Below the pieces are notes generated by a model. The model had not been told where the DNA came from. It made no database searches and saw nothing but the letters and a program-made list of their open reading frames with translations. A stretch of 64,000 nt of DNA from Candidatus Omnitrophota bacterium (lineage in GTDB: Bacteria > Omnitrophota > Omnitrophia > Omnitrophales > Aquincolibacteriaceae). The first letter of the stretch is position 1; each line of letters starts with the position of its first letter. A program made the position numbers and the translations under genes. The stretch is taken from positions 310,001 through 374,000 of the forward strand of contig JACKFM010000001.1 of assembly GCA_020632475.1 (NCBI GenBank), written 5' to 3'. This document shows, in pieces, positions 44,279 through 54,237 of this stretch.

Positions 44279-44731
44279 TTGAAAGATCAGCCTGTGTGGA
44301 TACAGCATTTTAAAGGAGTCAATACACGGTTTTCAAAGATTTATACCCTGCTTCTTCATCACGAAGGCATCAGTCTCGCACAGTATACGGTGCTTGCCAT
44401 TCTTCTCGAAGAGAACCGGATTCCTATGAGTGAAGTGAGTTTCAAACTGCAGATTTCAAAACCCGCCGTGACTTATCTGGTTGACCGTTTAGAAGCTAAA
44501 AAACTGTTGAAGCGCACGGCCCATCCCAAGGACAGGCGTGTGATGCTGATCGAGATTCAATTAAAAGGGCGCCGCATTGTCGAAAGAACGCAGGGGTTTA
44601 TATTGCAGTTTTTGATGCAGACTTTACGTGGGTTTAAAGAGGCCGAACAAAAGATGATTTATCGTTTTTTCGATTCTTTAAGTCCGAAAATGGATACTAT
44701 ATTGGATGAGATGAGGAGTAAGAAAAAATGA
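44279..44731 (+). CDS. MarR-family transcriptional regulator
   Basis: A 150-residue winged-helix protein. The recognition helix lies in MSEVSFKLQISKPAVTYLVDRLEAKKLL and the wing in RTAHPKDRRVMLIEIQ, where DRR is the common MarR motif. The TTG at 44279 is preceded by a G-rich ribosome site. The gene overlaps the TolC gene (ATGA), so regulator and efflux pump are one operon, and an inverted repeat lies upstream. MarR repressors usually release DNA upon binding small phenolics or drugs; the ligand is unknown here. Confidence 0.92.
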   Translation: MKDQPVWIQHFKGVNTRFSKIYTLLLHHEGISLAQYTVLAILLEENRIPMSEVSFKLQISKPAVTYLVDRLEAKKLLKRTAHPKDRRVMLIEIQLKGRRIVERTQGFILQFLMQTLRGFKEAEQKMIYRFFDSLSPKMDTILDEMRSKKK

Positions 44732-46311
44732 AGAAATATTGGGAGGCTGGAATTTTATTTTTATTTCTAACGCTACTTTGTCTCTGCCGGCCGGTTGAGT
44801 CTGAGCAGGCGGCGATGCCTTTGACTTCAAGTTCTCTGGCCGAGGATTTAACCGTGCAATACGCGAATGCCCCCGGGGGTGAACCTTTGAGTATTGATGA
44901 GGCCACACGTCTAGGGGTGATGCATAATCTGGACATCCTGATTGCCAGGACCGGACAGAAAATCCAAGATCAGGAACCGGATATTGCTCAATCGATCTAT
45001 GATACCGAGTTTACGGCGGATGCAACCTATTGGCACAATCAGGAACAAAATACCAGCGTTGTGCTCGGCAGCCGTCAGCTTACCGGAGATGTGAAAGTCG
45101 GACTTGAGAAGAAAATTCCGCTTGGGACGGATCTGAAACTTGAAGCATGGACAGAGCGGAATTCAACCGATTCAGCCTTTTCAAATTTAAACCGCAGTTA
45201 TAAGAGTTTTGCCAAAGTTTCGGTGACACAGCCGCTTTTAAGGAATTTTTTCGGGAAAACGGATCGCGACCGGATTCATCAGGTTGAAATGGATACCCGG
45301 AAGATGAATTATGAGACTGTGGATTTGATTGAGCAGTCCGTTTATGAACTGCGTAACCGCTATTGGGATTTGGTCCTGGCGGATAAGAATCTTGAAGCAC
45401 GTGCCAAGGGGCTTCGAAAAGCACAGGATTTTTACCGGATTACACGCGAGAAACTCGATATCGGTTTAACCGAAGGGCCGGATGTCTACGCGGCCGAGGC
45501 AAACGTACGCGAACGTGTGGTTGATTTTCTGGAAGCGCGTAATGAATATGAATCCGCTTCATTTGCATTGAAAGTTTCATTGGATACGATGGAAGTTCAA
45601 TCCATTAAACCGGTGAGTAAGCTTGATTTCAAACCGGTTAAAATTAATTTTAAACAGGCGATCGAGGCGGCTTTGGAAAACAGGCGGGATCTTAAGGCCC
45701 TGGAGGCTGATCTTGAAAGTAAGGGGGTTGATCTTCAGATCGCCCGTCAGAATCTGTTGCCGGAGCTCGCCTTTGAGGGGAGTTATGCTTCAGGCGGCCT
45801 GGACCGGCAGATGGCTTCCAGTCAGGGAGAAGTCTTTTCTTTCCATCATCCGCAATATTATGCCGGTTTTTCTTTTTCTTCGCCGCTGGAACGCCGTGAG
45901 GGCCGGGGCCGTAAAGCTCAGGCCCAATTTGATCTTGACCGGGTTCGTCAGCAAATGAAAAAGGCCAAGCTTGAGATTTACCGTGAAGTCGATGAAAGTG
46001 TGCGGAGCGTGTATCTTGCGATTGACCGGGTTCATCAAACACAGAAAATTGAAGCACTTCAGCATTCAAAGTTGTCGGGAGAAGAAAAGAATTTTAATAC
46101 GGGCCGGTCTAATTCGGCGACGATTATTGATTTTCAGGAAGATGTGATTGACGCCGAGATGGGTGCGATTCGGGCGTTGGTGTCCTATTTTAAATCGATC
46201 GATCAGTTCTATCGTTCAACACACCGTTTGCTTGCACAGGCAGGTGTTACCGAAGAAGATGCCGTAAGTCCGGGCGGGAACAAAAATATTGAAGAAGGAC
46301 GTGCCTTGTGA
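44728..46311 (+). CDS. TolC-family outer membrane efflux protein
   Basis: A 527-residue outer-membrane factor with signal peptide (about residues 1-26). It shows the two coiled-coil/beta-barrel repeats of TolC, for example LRNRYWDLVLADKNLEA and the C-terminal VDESVRSVYLAIDRVHQTQKIEALQ. It forms the exit duct for the RND pump encoded directly downstream. Starts on the regulator stop codon and overlaps the RND gene by 4 bp. Confidence 0.92.
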   Translation: MKKYWEAGILFLFLTLLCLCRPVESEQAAMPLTSSSLAEDLTVQYANAPGGEPLSIDEATRLGVMHNLDILIARTGQKIQDQEPDIAQSIYDTEFTADATYWHNQEQNTSVVLGSRQLTGDVKVGLEKKIPLGTDLKLEAWTERNSTDSAFSNLNRSYKSFAKVSVTQPLLRNFFGKTDRDRIHQVEMDTRKMNYETVDLIEQSVYELRNRYWDLVLADKNLEARAKGLRKAQDFYRITREKLDIGLTEGPDVYAAEANVRERVVDFLEARNEYESASFALKVSLDTMEVQSIKPVSKLDFKPVKINFKQAIEAALENRRDLKALEADLESKGVDLQIARQNLLPELAFEGSYASGGLDRQMASSQGEVFSFHHPQYYAGFSFSSPLERREGRGRKAQAQFDLDRVRQQMKKAKLEIYREVDESVRSVYLAIDRVHQTQKIEALQHSKLSGEEKNFNTGRSNSATIIDFQEDVIDAEMGAIRALVSYFKSIDQFYRSTHRLLAQAGVTEEDAVSPGGNKNIEEGRAL

Positions 46312-49300
46312 TGCGCAAAGTGATTGAATTCTCAGTTAAAAATTCACTTTTCGTGAACCTGCTTTCCATTTTTATTTTTGTCGGCGGATTGCTGTGTATG
46401 TTTGCCTTGCGCCGGGATGCCTTTCCGAATGTGGATTATGACATCGTCATGGTTCAGACCAACTATTTTGGTGCCCCTCCCGAAGAGGTTGAAAAACTGA
46501 TTACGATTGAGTTGGAAGATGAGTTGAAGGAGGTTGATGGGATCGATGAGATGTCTTCAGTTTCATCCGAAAATATTTCGATTGTCGTCATTAAGATTGA
46601 TCCCGATGAAAAAGACAAGACCAAGATCATTAATGATATTCAGCGTGCTGTTGATCGTGCGGACGATCTGCCTGAGGATGCCGACGATCCGGTGGTCACC
46701 GAAATCAAATCCAAAAATTTTCCGGTGATTAATGTTTCCATCTCGGGGCTGGAGGATGAGCATGAACTTCAGGCCCTGGCGCGCCAACTTGAAATTGAAA
46801 TTCTGGATTTGCCCGACGTGGCAAGTGTGGACCGCATCGGATGGCGTGACCGCGAGATATGGGTTGAGGTCGACCCTGAACGCGTGGGCAAGGATAAGCT
46901 GGCGTTAGAGGATGTGATTCTTGCTTTGCGTGCAAAGAATCTGAATCTGCCCGGCGGCACGTTAACGACAGCGCAAGGAGATTATTTGGTTCGTACGATA
47001 GGGGAATTTTCAAATGCGGATGAAATTTCCCGAGTCATTATCCGGGCCAATGATTTGGGTAACTGGATCAGGGTTTCTGATGTTGCACATGTCCGGGATA
47101 CTTTTGAGGATGACTCGCGAATTGAAAAAACATTCGGGACAAAGGCGATTAATCTGACCGTACTTAAGAAAGAAAAGGGCGATATTCTGCGTCTCGTTAA
47201 GGATGTTAAGGAGACATCGGAGCAATTTAAGAAAAATTCGGCTGTCGAAAATTTAAAGATCAGTTATTTCGATGATTATTCCTATTATGTCCGGCGCCGT
47301 CTGAATGTTTTAAAAAATAACGGGATTGTCGGGATGGTTTTTGTCATTCTGGCGCTGCTCTTTTTTTTAACGCGTACGGTGGCCCTGATGACGACTTTAG
47401 GCATACCGGTGGCGCTGATGGGGACTTTTTTTATCATGTACGCCTCAGGAATGACGATTAACCTGATCACCATGTTTGGTCTGATCATGGTGCTTGGAAT
47501 GGTCGTCGACGATGCCATTATTGTCTCGGAAAATGTCTATCGGCATGTCCAGGAAGGTATGCCTCCCCGTGAGGCCGCCGTGACCGGTGCTTCGGAAGTT
47601 GCGGTACCGGTCATTAGCACGGTGCTGACAACGATTGTCGCCTTTGTGCCTTTGCTTTTTATGAGCGGGATTATCGGTAAGTTTATATGGGCCATTCCGG
47701 TGGTGGTGATTATTGCACTGATTACGTCTCTTTTTGAGTGCATGGTCATTTTGCCTTCTCATCTGGCTGATTGTATGAAACCCGGTGAGGCGGGAGGGAA
47801 TAAAGATAACCAAAAATGGTTTAAAGCCCTTCAGAAAAAATATACGGATGTGTTGAGCTGGGTTCTTTCACATAAATATAAGGCGGTTTGTGGTTTTTTG
47901 GCCTGTTTTGTGGGGGCTATTTTGCTCTATGTCTTTTCAATGAAATTTATCCTTTTCCCTCAGGGATTAATTGAAGAGTTTTTTATCCGTATCAAAGCTC
48001 CGATCGGAACTTCCCTTGAAGAGACCGGCCGCCGTATGGAATTGATCGAAAAGGAGCTGCTCAAATTAAAACCTTCGGATTTAGATAATTTTGTGACCCA
48101 GGTCGGAATTGTCCGCGAAGACCCTTCGGACCCTTATACCGACCGGGGCTCCCATATCGGACAGGTTCACGTTTTTTTGACCCCTGAGAAGACGAAGGGG
48201 CGGCGTCACGCCGATACGATCATTGATGGTTTGCGCAGGCAGACGGATCAGATTAAGGGCGTGTTTGATGAAATTTCTTATACCAAGGTACGCGCAGGTC
48301 CGCCTGTGGGCAAGCCGGTGTCTATTCGTGTGCGCGGTGATAATTTGGAGAAGATGAGTGAAGTTGCCGATCAGATCAAGGCGCGCCTGATGCAAATCAA
48401 AGGCCTTAAAGATATCCGCGATGATTATGATCCGGGCAAGACCGAACTTAGAATTGTGGTCGATGAGGAAAAGGCCAGTAAGGCCTATTTGACAATTACC
48501 GAGGTCGCAAATACGGTTCGCAATGCAATTGATGGGGGTATTGCGACAACGATTCGGAAAACCGATGAAGAAATCGACGTGATTGTCCGCTACCCCAAGG
48601 ATCAGACCTCAACGAAAGAGATTTTTGAGCGGATCTATATCCCGAACCGATTTGCAAATTTGGTGCCGCTGACAAAGGTTGCCGTCCTGAAGGAGGTCCA
48701 GGGAGTCAATGCGATTAAACATTTTGACCGCAAGCGGATGATTAACGTAACGGCAGACCTTGACGAAAACGTGGTGACGCCGATAGCGGTTCAAAAAATA
48801 ATAAAAACATATGTCCGGGATGTTTTAAACCCCCGTTATCCAAAGATATCCATTTCTTTCGGAGGAGAACAGGAAGAAACGAACGAATCCTTGCATGATT
48901 TCCTGAGAGCCCTGGTCCTTGCATTATTCCTTATTTTCATCATTCTTGCCGCCAACTTTAACTCCATTCTACGCCCTTTGATTGTGATGATGGCTATTCC
49001 CTTTGGGCTGGTCGGTGTGATCATCACCTTTTTTCTGCATGGGCAGCCGCTCAGTTTTATGGCCATGCTTGGAATGATCGGGTTGAGTGGGGTTGTTGTC
49101 AACGATGCTATCGTTTTGGTGGATTTTATCGGCTCACTCAGGGAAAAAGGTATGGATAAAATGGAATCGATTTTGAAGGCGGGGCAGTTGCGTTTAAGGC
49201 CTGTTATTCTGACCACCGTAACCACGATTGTTGGACTTTTACCCGTAGCCTATGGAATCGGCGGAGGCGATCCTTTTTTAAAACCAATGGCACTGACTGT

Positions 49301-49424
49301 AGGATGGGGCCTGCTTTTTGCCACGGTTCTAACGCTTGTCCTTATCCCTTGCGTTTACAGTATTTCTGATGATGCCGTCGCTCTCCTGTCACGGATCAAA
49401 GGTAAACTGTTTAAGCAAGGGTGA
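46308..49424 (+). CDS. RND efflux permease (AcrB/HAE-like)
   Basis: 1038 residues with the 12-helix plus two periplasmic-loop plan of AcrB: a hydrophobic segment at about residues 12-34, large loop, helix bundle, second loop, helix bundle. Proton-relay pair Asp401-Asp402 in LGMVVDDAIIVSENV and the matching block LSGVVVNDAIVLVDF in the second half. It uses the proton gradient to expel substrates through TolC. The usual periplasmic adaptor (HlyD/AcrA) gene is missing here, so it may be encoded elsewhere or be dispensable. Substrate range is unknown. Confidence 0.94.
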   Translation: MMRKVIEFSVKNSLFVNLLSIFIFVGGLLCMFALRRDAFPNVDYDIVMVQTNYFGAPPEEVEKLITIELEDELKEVDGIDEMSSVSSENISIVVIKIDPDEKDKTKIINDIQRAVDRADDLPEDADDPVVTEIKSKNFPVINVSISGLEDEHELQALARQLEIEILDLPDVASVDRIGWRDREIWVEVDPERVGKDKLALEDVILALRAKNLNLPGGTLTTAQGDYLVRTIGEFSNADEISRVIIRANDLGNWIRVSDVAHVRDTFEDDSRIEKTFGTKAINLTVLKKEKGDILRLVKDVKETSEQFKKNSAVENLKISYFDDYSYYVRRRLNVLKNNGIVGMVFVILALLFFLTRTVALMTTLGIPVALMGTFFIMYASGMTINLITMFGLIMVLGMVVDDAIIVSENVYRHVQEGMPPREAAVTGASEVAVPVISTVLTTIVAFVPLLFMSGIIGKFIWAIPVVVIIALITSLFECMVILPSHLADCMKPGEAGGNKDNQKWFKALQKKYTDVLSWVLSHKYKAVCGFLACFVGAILLYVFSMKFILFPQGLIEEFFIRIKAPIGTSLEETGRRMELIEKELLKLKPSDLDNFVTQVGIVREDPSDPYTDRGSHIGQVHVFLTPEKTKGRRHADTIIDGLRRQTDQIKGVFDEISYTKVRAGPPVGKPVSIRVRGDNLEKMSEVADQIKARLMQIKGLKDIRDDYDPGKTELRIVVDEEKASKAYLTITEVANTVRNAIDGGIATTIRKTDEEIDVIVRYPKDQTSTKEIFERIYIPNRFANLVPLTKVAVLKEVQGVNAIKHFDRKRMINVTADLDENVVTPIAVQKIIKTYVRDVLNPRYPKISISFGGEQEETNESLHDFLRALVLALFLIFIILAANFNSILRPLIVMMAIPFGLVGVIITFFLHGQPLSFMAMLGMIGLSGVVVNDAIVLVDFIGSLREKGMDKMESILKAGQLRLRPVILTTVTTIVGLLPVAYGIGGGDPFLKPMALTVGWGLLFATVLTLVLIPCVYSISDDAVALLSRIKGKLFKQG

Positions 49425-49425
49425 G

Positions 49426-49740
49426 CTAGGCGCCTAAAGTGTCGGGCGTGCCGATTCGGGCCAATAGGCCGGCATGAGTTAATAGCCACAGTTCGTCAAA
49501 ATCAGCGTTTTGCAAACAGACAACCAAGCGGTTTCCGGCAGAGAAGGCAGGATGTCGCACAAGCGGTGCCAGAGGAAAACAGTTTTTTTCTAAGTCGTCA
49601 ATGACGATCTGCCTTTGCTGGGGATTGAACGCGCAGTGAATTTCCAGAAAATCATCTACGATGTCTCTCCAAACCACGTGATCACATCGATTGTTTTGTG
49701 AATAAAAACCGCGAGCCGGTTTGTGTAATTTTGTCTTCAT
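49426..49740 (-). CDS. Small hypothetical protein
   Basis: About 104 residues, soluble, no signal or membrane helix. I do not recognise it. The ATG at 49740 has a properly placed GAGGTG (49747-49752 on the complement), while a GTG at 49749 overlaps that site. It has its own promoter-like sequence and lies between the RND gene and the VWA gene. Confidence 0.6.
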   Translation of the reverse strand: MKTKLHKPARGFYSQNNRCDHVVWRDIVDDFLEIHCAFNPQQRQIVIDDLEKNCFPLAPLVRHPAFSAGNRLVVCLQNADFDELWLLTHAGLLARIGTPDTLGA

Positions 49741-49778
49741 GACTTTCACCTCGATTTAATTTTTTTTGTACTCATTTC

Positions 49779-49806
49779 AGTATAACAAGACGAACCTCTT
49801 GGTCAA
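49779..49806 (-). promoter_or_regulatory. Promoter of the small hypothetical gene (minus strand)
   Basis: On the complement, TTGACC (49801-49806), a 16-bp spacer and TATACT (49779-49784). The transcript would run toward the GAGGTG/ATG of the small gene. The remaining upstream DNA to 50005 is AT-rich with no recognisable gene. Confidence 0.55.
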
Positions 49807-50005
49807 CATGAGATTTTGCGTGTTATCTATCAAAGGTAGATGAAAATCTATTATTAATCGAATACGATCAGACAGAATCCGCCAGAGGTAAACAGGGATT
49901 CACTTAAGAAGCCAGAAGCCTAAAAGAGAGATTAAATTCTAGCGATTTAAAACATGCACGGGATAATAAGAAGAGGAAAAGAATTTACAAAACTTTAAAA
50001 TATTT

Positions 50006-51658
50006 TTAAAGGCGATCAAGGTTGTAGGGGATTTGAAGATCGAATTTTTCAACCAAATCGGAAACCTGGCGTTTTCGGTCTGCGGTTGCACCGTTTAAAA
50101 TCATTTCACTGATGAGTTCATAAATTTTATTAAAGGCCCAGAAACGGGCAATTTCGTCAGTGCCGCGTTCGGCATTTTGAAGATCCGCGGAAAAAATCAT
50201 TTCACGGGTTTTCCCCTCGGAATCATTGCCGAGAATGCGGATTGAAAAAGGGCTTTCTTTTTTATATTTTCCGAAAATTGTAAAGACCGTATTCTGATAG
50301 ATGTCGGTTGAGTGTTTGGGGTAGATGTCGCTTTCATTTAAAGGGGTTACCTGGTAATGAACATTCATCAGTACGGGATTTTTGATTTTATCGTAAAATT
50401 CCATTAAGCGAGGTTTGATCTCAGCATTGAGCCGTGCGTATTCAGACCACCCCCGGTTAGGATAGGCCAGGAAATCCAGTAAAAAACGGTTGACCCTGGC
50501 ACCTCCGCTGAAAGCAAAAATGGCCCGTTCGGCGTTATTGGTGTGCGTGATTTTTTCGATTAAGTTAGTGGAGGCCATACTGCGTGTCGGCTTACCGTCA
50601 CTGATCAGCATAATGTAAGAAGGGTGGCGTTCTGCCGGTTTTTGAATTGTTTCCAGAAAAGCGGAATAGATGTTTGTGGTGTTGCTGGATTCCAATCCGT
50701 CCAGGAAATTCATGGCATTTTGGACAATGCGGGAATCTGCCGGCAGGAGTGACTGCGAAAAAGGAATAATCTCATTTTTAAAGACATAAATGTTAAAACG
50801 GTCCTGCGGATTTAAATGCTCAAGGGCATATTTAATTCCCTCTTTAAAGGCATAGAGCCGTCGATCTTTAATACTCAGTGAAGCATCCACTAGAAAGATG
50901 ATTTCTTTCGGCATCACATCAAGGTTTTCGGCTTTTTGAAGAGGATAGAGGGAGATTTGGTAATAGCCCTGATTTTCTGCCGAATCCCAATAGGTCCTGA
51001 CCTGCCCGGCAAGAAATCCTTCCAGGGAGGCATGGGGTGAAGAGGGGGTGAATCCGCTTTGAAGGACCGGATTAAGACGATCCTTGAGCGAATCTAAACT
51101 GCCTTGGGCCATCGTGGGAGTGATTCTTTCGGGAGTGTAGGCCGGCATCTGTTCGCTAAAGGCTTCGGGGATTTGTTTGGTCTGATACTCATAAAGCCAA
51201 TCCTCCGGAGATTCAAAAATTTCAAGATTCGTTTCCTCCGGGGGATTTTCGAGAATTTTTTTCTCAACGGTGACGCGTTCTTTAAGGCGCTGGCTTAACT
51301 GCGAATCATCGGGGCTTGTCTCAGCCGCCTGTTCAAGAGTTGTTTCCTCTTGAATTAAGCGGTGCAGCTCTTCGGGGGTTTTAATCGAAACATCCTGGAC
51401 CAGTTTGGATTTGAGCAGTGATTCGGTTCCGTCACCTGGTCTTTCGAATTTCAGTTGTTTAAGCCGCTCAGCGCTGATCGCTGCAGCCATTTGCGGTGGG
51501 GCGGCGAGGTGGAATGCTTTTAATTCAAACATTTTGGCTGTGTCCTGAATTGTCTGGGATAGTCCGGGAATCCAGATCAATCCCGAAAGGAGCAGCAAAA
51601 GGATGTGAATAATCAACGAGATAGAAACAGCTAAAAGGAAATAATTATGTTTTTTCAT
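50006..51658 (-). CDS. Inner-membrane VWA-domain protein
   Basis: 550 residues. One N-terminal membrane helix (about residues 7-30), a long charged helical region, then a von Willebrand A domain starting at about residue 250 with the metal-binding MIDAS motif DASLS (Asp near 258), TTNIYSAF and SDGKP. VWA domains bind partner proteins through a metal ion. The N-terminal single helix followed by a Pro/Glu-rich stretch recalls TonB-like proteins. Last of four genes in an ExbB-ExbD-TPR-VWA operon, overlapping the TPR gene by 4 bp. The partner is unknown. Confidence 0.82.
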   Translation of the reverse strand: MKKHNYFLLAVSISLIIHILLLLLSGLIWIPGLSQTIQDTAKMFELKAFHLAAPPQMAAAISAERLKQLKFERPGDGTESLLKSKLVQDVSIKTPEELHRLIQEETTLEQAAETSPDDSQLSQRLKERVTVEKKILENPPEETNLEIFESPEDWLYEYQTKQIPEAFSEQMPAYTPERITPTMAQGSLDSLKDRLNPVLQSGFTPSSPHASLEGFLAGQVRTYWDSAENQGYYQISLYPLQKAENLDVMPKEIIFLVDASLSIKDRRLYAFKEGIKYALEHLNPQDRFNIYVFKNEIIPFSQSLLPADSRIVQNAMNFLDGLESSNTTNIYSAFLETIQKPAERHPSYIMLISDGKPTRSMASTNLIEKITHTNNAERAIFAFSGGARVNRFLLDFLAYPNRGWSEYARLNAEIKPRLMEFYDKIKNPVLMNVHYQVTPLNESDIYPKHSTDIYQNTVFTIFGKYKKESPFSIRILGNDSEGKTREMIFSADLQNAERGTDEIARFWAFNKIYELISEMILNGATADRKRQVSDLVEKFDLQIPYNLDRL

Positions 51659-54207
51659 ACCGCACTTAATTCGTTTAAACGGCTCCGGGCCTGTGAATTT
51701 AATTCATGTTTCGGAAAACGTTCAGCCAGTTCATGGTAAGCCTGTAGGGCTTCTTCAGGCTTGCCCGCTTTTTCAAAGGCCTGCCCCGCATCATAAAGTG
51801 CCTTTGGCACAAAAGTATCATCATCGTAGAGAATGGCGATTGCAAAATAAGTTTTGGCGGCCTCAAGAAAGTTTTCCTGGTAACCATAAACTTCGGCAAG
51901 CCCCAGTTTCGCTTGGATAGCAAGCATGGGGTTCTCATAGGCCTGGGTGATGCATTTGCTGAATAGCTCTACTGCGGAGTCATATTTTTTGAGTGCGCTA
52001 TAAGTCTGCGCCTGGCCAAGTAAGGATTCCACAATAAAGCCCTTATTCTGTTCAATGCTCTTAAGATAATGGGGCAGGGCCTCATCGTATTTTTGGTTCA
52101 AACGCCCGGCCTCCCCCAGATAGTATTCAATGCTATCAGTATGATTTGAGGCGGCCTTTGATTGAGCAAAAGAGTTGACGGCTGTTTGAAGTTTTTTTCC
52201 GTCCCCGGCTTTTTGAAAATAATCACACAGCCATAAGTAAATGTCTGCACTTAATTGTTCTTCGGGATATTCGCCAAGCAGTTCCAGATAGACCTCTGCG
52301 GCATGGTCAAAGTCCTCTAATTGAATATAACAATAAGCCGTATTTTTCAAGGCTGCCTGAAAGAGCTCTCCCTGCAGATACCCTTTTTGGACCCTTTGAT
52401 AAAAATGGATAGCCCGTGCGAATTTGCCGTCCAGCTGTTTGGTATAGCCCCTAAAAAATAAAATCTCACCTTCTTTTTCAGGGGCGTCAAATTTTTTAAG
52501 ATGCGTTCGATAGACCTCGTAAGCATCGCTGTATTTTTTAAGCTGGAGATAAATAGATCCCAATTGGTAGTGGATTATCTCAGCCTCATCACTTTCAGGA
52601 TATTTCTCAAGAAAACTCAGAGAATTTTTTTCGGCAACTTCCCAATCTTCAAGCTTAATATCAAGGTTGATACGGTTTAAGAAAGCCTGTTTTGTCAGCG
52701 GATGATTTGAAAAGGTTCTTAAGAATTCATCAAAGGAATTTCGGGCATCTTCATAGAGCTGCATATCCGCCAGTAAAAAACTTCGGGTTAACATGGCCTG
52801 TGCGACATATTCAGACTGTGGAAATTTCTGTATCAGATTTTGTAATAGCTTGAGGGCCTCTTTGGGCTGCCCCGCCTTGATCATGATTTCGGCATGTAAA
52901 TAATCCCAACGGTCTTCAAAAAAATTACGCTGCGCAGACATGGTTTGGACGGTTTGAAGTGCTTTGGACGCATCCTCTTGGTTAAGCAAAACTTCCATTT
53001 TTCCGAGTTCGGCAGTCTCCTTGTCTTTGAGTTCAATCCCCGGAATCTTAAGGATTTGATTAAATAAAGATTCAGCCTGGTCCAATTGTTTGAGTTGAAA
53101 ATGACTGTTGGCCGCAAGCATTTTCGCCGTGAATTTTTTTTCAGGTCCCGTGAGTTTTATTCCCGTATATTCCTTAATGACCTCTGTGTATTGGTGAGCT
53201 TCATAAAGGGATTTGAGGTAATTTAAAAAGGCTTCTTCGCTTAGATTTTTATCCGTATCGTTCTGATAAGCCTTTTTAAAATTTTCGGCCGCGTCTTCAT
53301 AAGACTTGGAAAGAAAAAACACCTGTGCGATTGCGAAGAGGGCCAGCTGCTTCAATTCTTCCTTTTCGGTCCCGATCACCAAGGTGAAATGACGTTTTGC
53401 CTGATCATATTGTTGGCGTTGGACAGCAATCTGACCGAGATAATAATTGGCAATATCCCAGAACGGATTTTCCTCATCCTGTTTTTCGATGGTTTTGAAA
53501 TCTTTTTCCGCATTATTGAGCCGGTCTGTTTCAAAATAAATTTTTGCCGCGTAATAGGATGCGGCCGAAGCGATTGAAACAACAGAACTGTCTTTAAGTC
53601 CCTCAAAGGCTTTGATCGCTTCCTCTTTGAGGCCCTGTTTGTAGAGGATTTCTCCCGTGCGCAGTTTTGCGGTCTCAGCCTGTGAATGAGCAGGGTGTTT
53701 TTCTATGAGCAGCCGGTAATTTTTCAATGCTTCGTCTGTCTGATTGAGAAAAAAAAGTGATTCGGCAAGACGGAAATAAGCGTCGGGCGTGCGCGGGTGA
53801 TTAGGATAATTTTTGACCAATTCGTTATATTCTGCCGCGGCAAGGGAATACATATTACGTGCGTAGAGCCCGTCGGCAAAATCAAAGCGCTCATTGCCCG
53901 CAGCCGAAATGACGGCGCTATCCGCAGGCGCCGCATGATGTGCCGGTACAATCCTGGTACCGGTGCCCGAAATGACGGCGCTATCCGCAGGCGCCGCATG
54001 ATGTGCCGGTACAATCCTGGTACCGGTGTCCGGAATGACGCCGCTGTTCTCAACTGCAGTTGTGGATGGCTGAGAAGAATCTTTTTTTTGCAGAAGCAGC
54101 GTATCTGCCTGAACAGAGGGTTCGACCGCATAGGCTGCAACGGTTGAGACAGCAAGGAAAAGAATGCAAAAAACCGCTTGAATAATAAAAGAGAACTGTC
54201 TGTGCAT
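51655..54207 (-). CDS. Secreted 850-aa TPR-repeat protein
   Basis: 850 residues with a signal peptide (about residues 1-28, ending VAAYAVEP) and a long array of tetratricopeptide repeats from about residue 105 to the C terminus (for example YARNMYSLAAAEYNELVKNYP and AAEVYLELLGEYPEEQ). Such proteins act as protein-protein scaffolds, here presumably in the periplasm and coupled to the ExbB/ExbD motor. Between signal peptide and TPR part (residues 60-101) lie two identical 21-residue repeats coded by 63-bp DNA repeats. The order ExbB-ExbD-TPR-VWA is a known energised-complex arrangement. Confidence 0.83.
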   Translation of the reverse strand: MHRQFSFIIQAVFCILFLAVSTVAAYAVEPSVQADTLLLQKKDSSQPSTTAVENSGVIPDTGTRIVPAHHAAPADSAVISGTGTRIVPAHHAAPADSAVISAAGNERFDFADGLYARNMYSLAAAEYNELVKNYPNHPRTPDAYFRLAESLFFLNQTDEALKNYRLLIEKHPAHSQAETAKLRTGEILYKQGLKEEAIKAFEGLKDSSVVSIASAASYYAAKIYFETDRLNNAEKDFKTIEKQDEENPFWDIANYYLGQIAVQRQQYDQAKRHFTLVIGTEKEELKQLALFAIAQVFFLSKSYEDAAENFKKAYQNDTDKNLSEEAFLNYLKSLYEAHQYTEVIKEYTGIKLTGPEKKFTAKMLAANSHFQLKQLDQAESLFNQILKIPGIELKDKETAELGKMEVLLNQEDASKALQTVQTMSAQRNFFEDRWDYLHAEIMIKAGQPKEALKLLQNLIQKFPQSEYVAQAMLTRSFLLADMQLYEDARNSFDEFLRTFSNHPLTKQAFLNRINLDIKLEDWEVAEKNSLSFLEKYPESDEAEIIHYQLGSIYLQLKKYSDAYEVYRTHLKKFDAPEKEGEILFFRGYTKQLDGKFARAIHFYQRVQKGYLQGELFQAALKNTAYCYIQLEDFDHAAEVYLELLGEYPEEQLSADIYLWLCDYFQKAGDGKKLQTAVNSFAQSKAASNHTDSIEYYLGEAGRLNQKYDEALPHYLKSIEQNKGFIVESLLGQAQTYSALKKYDSAVELFSKCITQAYENPMLAIQAKLGLAEVYGYQENFLEAAKTYFAIAILYDDDTFVPKALYDAGQAFEKAGKPEEALQAYHELAERFPKHELNSQARSRLNELSAV
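53904..54029 (-). repeat. Two perfect 63-bp tandem repeats inside the TPR gene
   Basis: Units 53904-53966 and 53967-54029 differ by at most a base or two, and a diverged third unit starts at 54030. Each contains the small palindromes GGCGC...GCGCC and GGTAC...GTACC. 63 bp equals 21 codons, so the frame is kept. Encodes a Gly/Thr/Pro-rich linker with GTGTRIVPAHHAAPADSAVI. Confidence 0.85.
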
Positions 54208-54237
54208 GAGGCGCCTGATTTGATTGTGAAAGAATCT

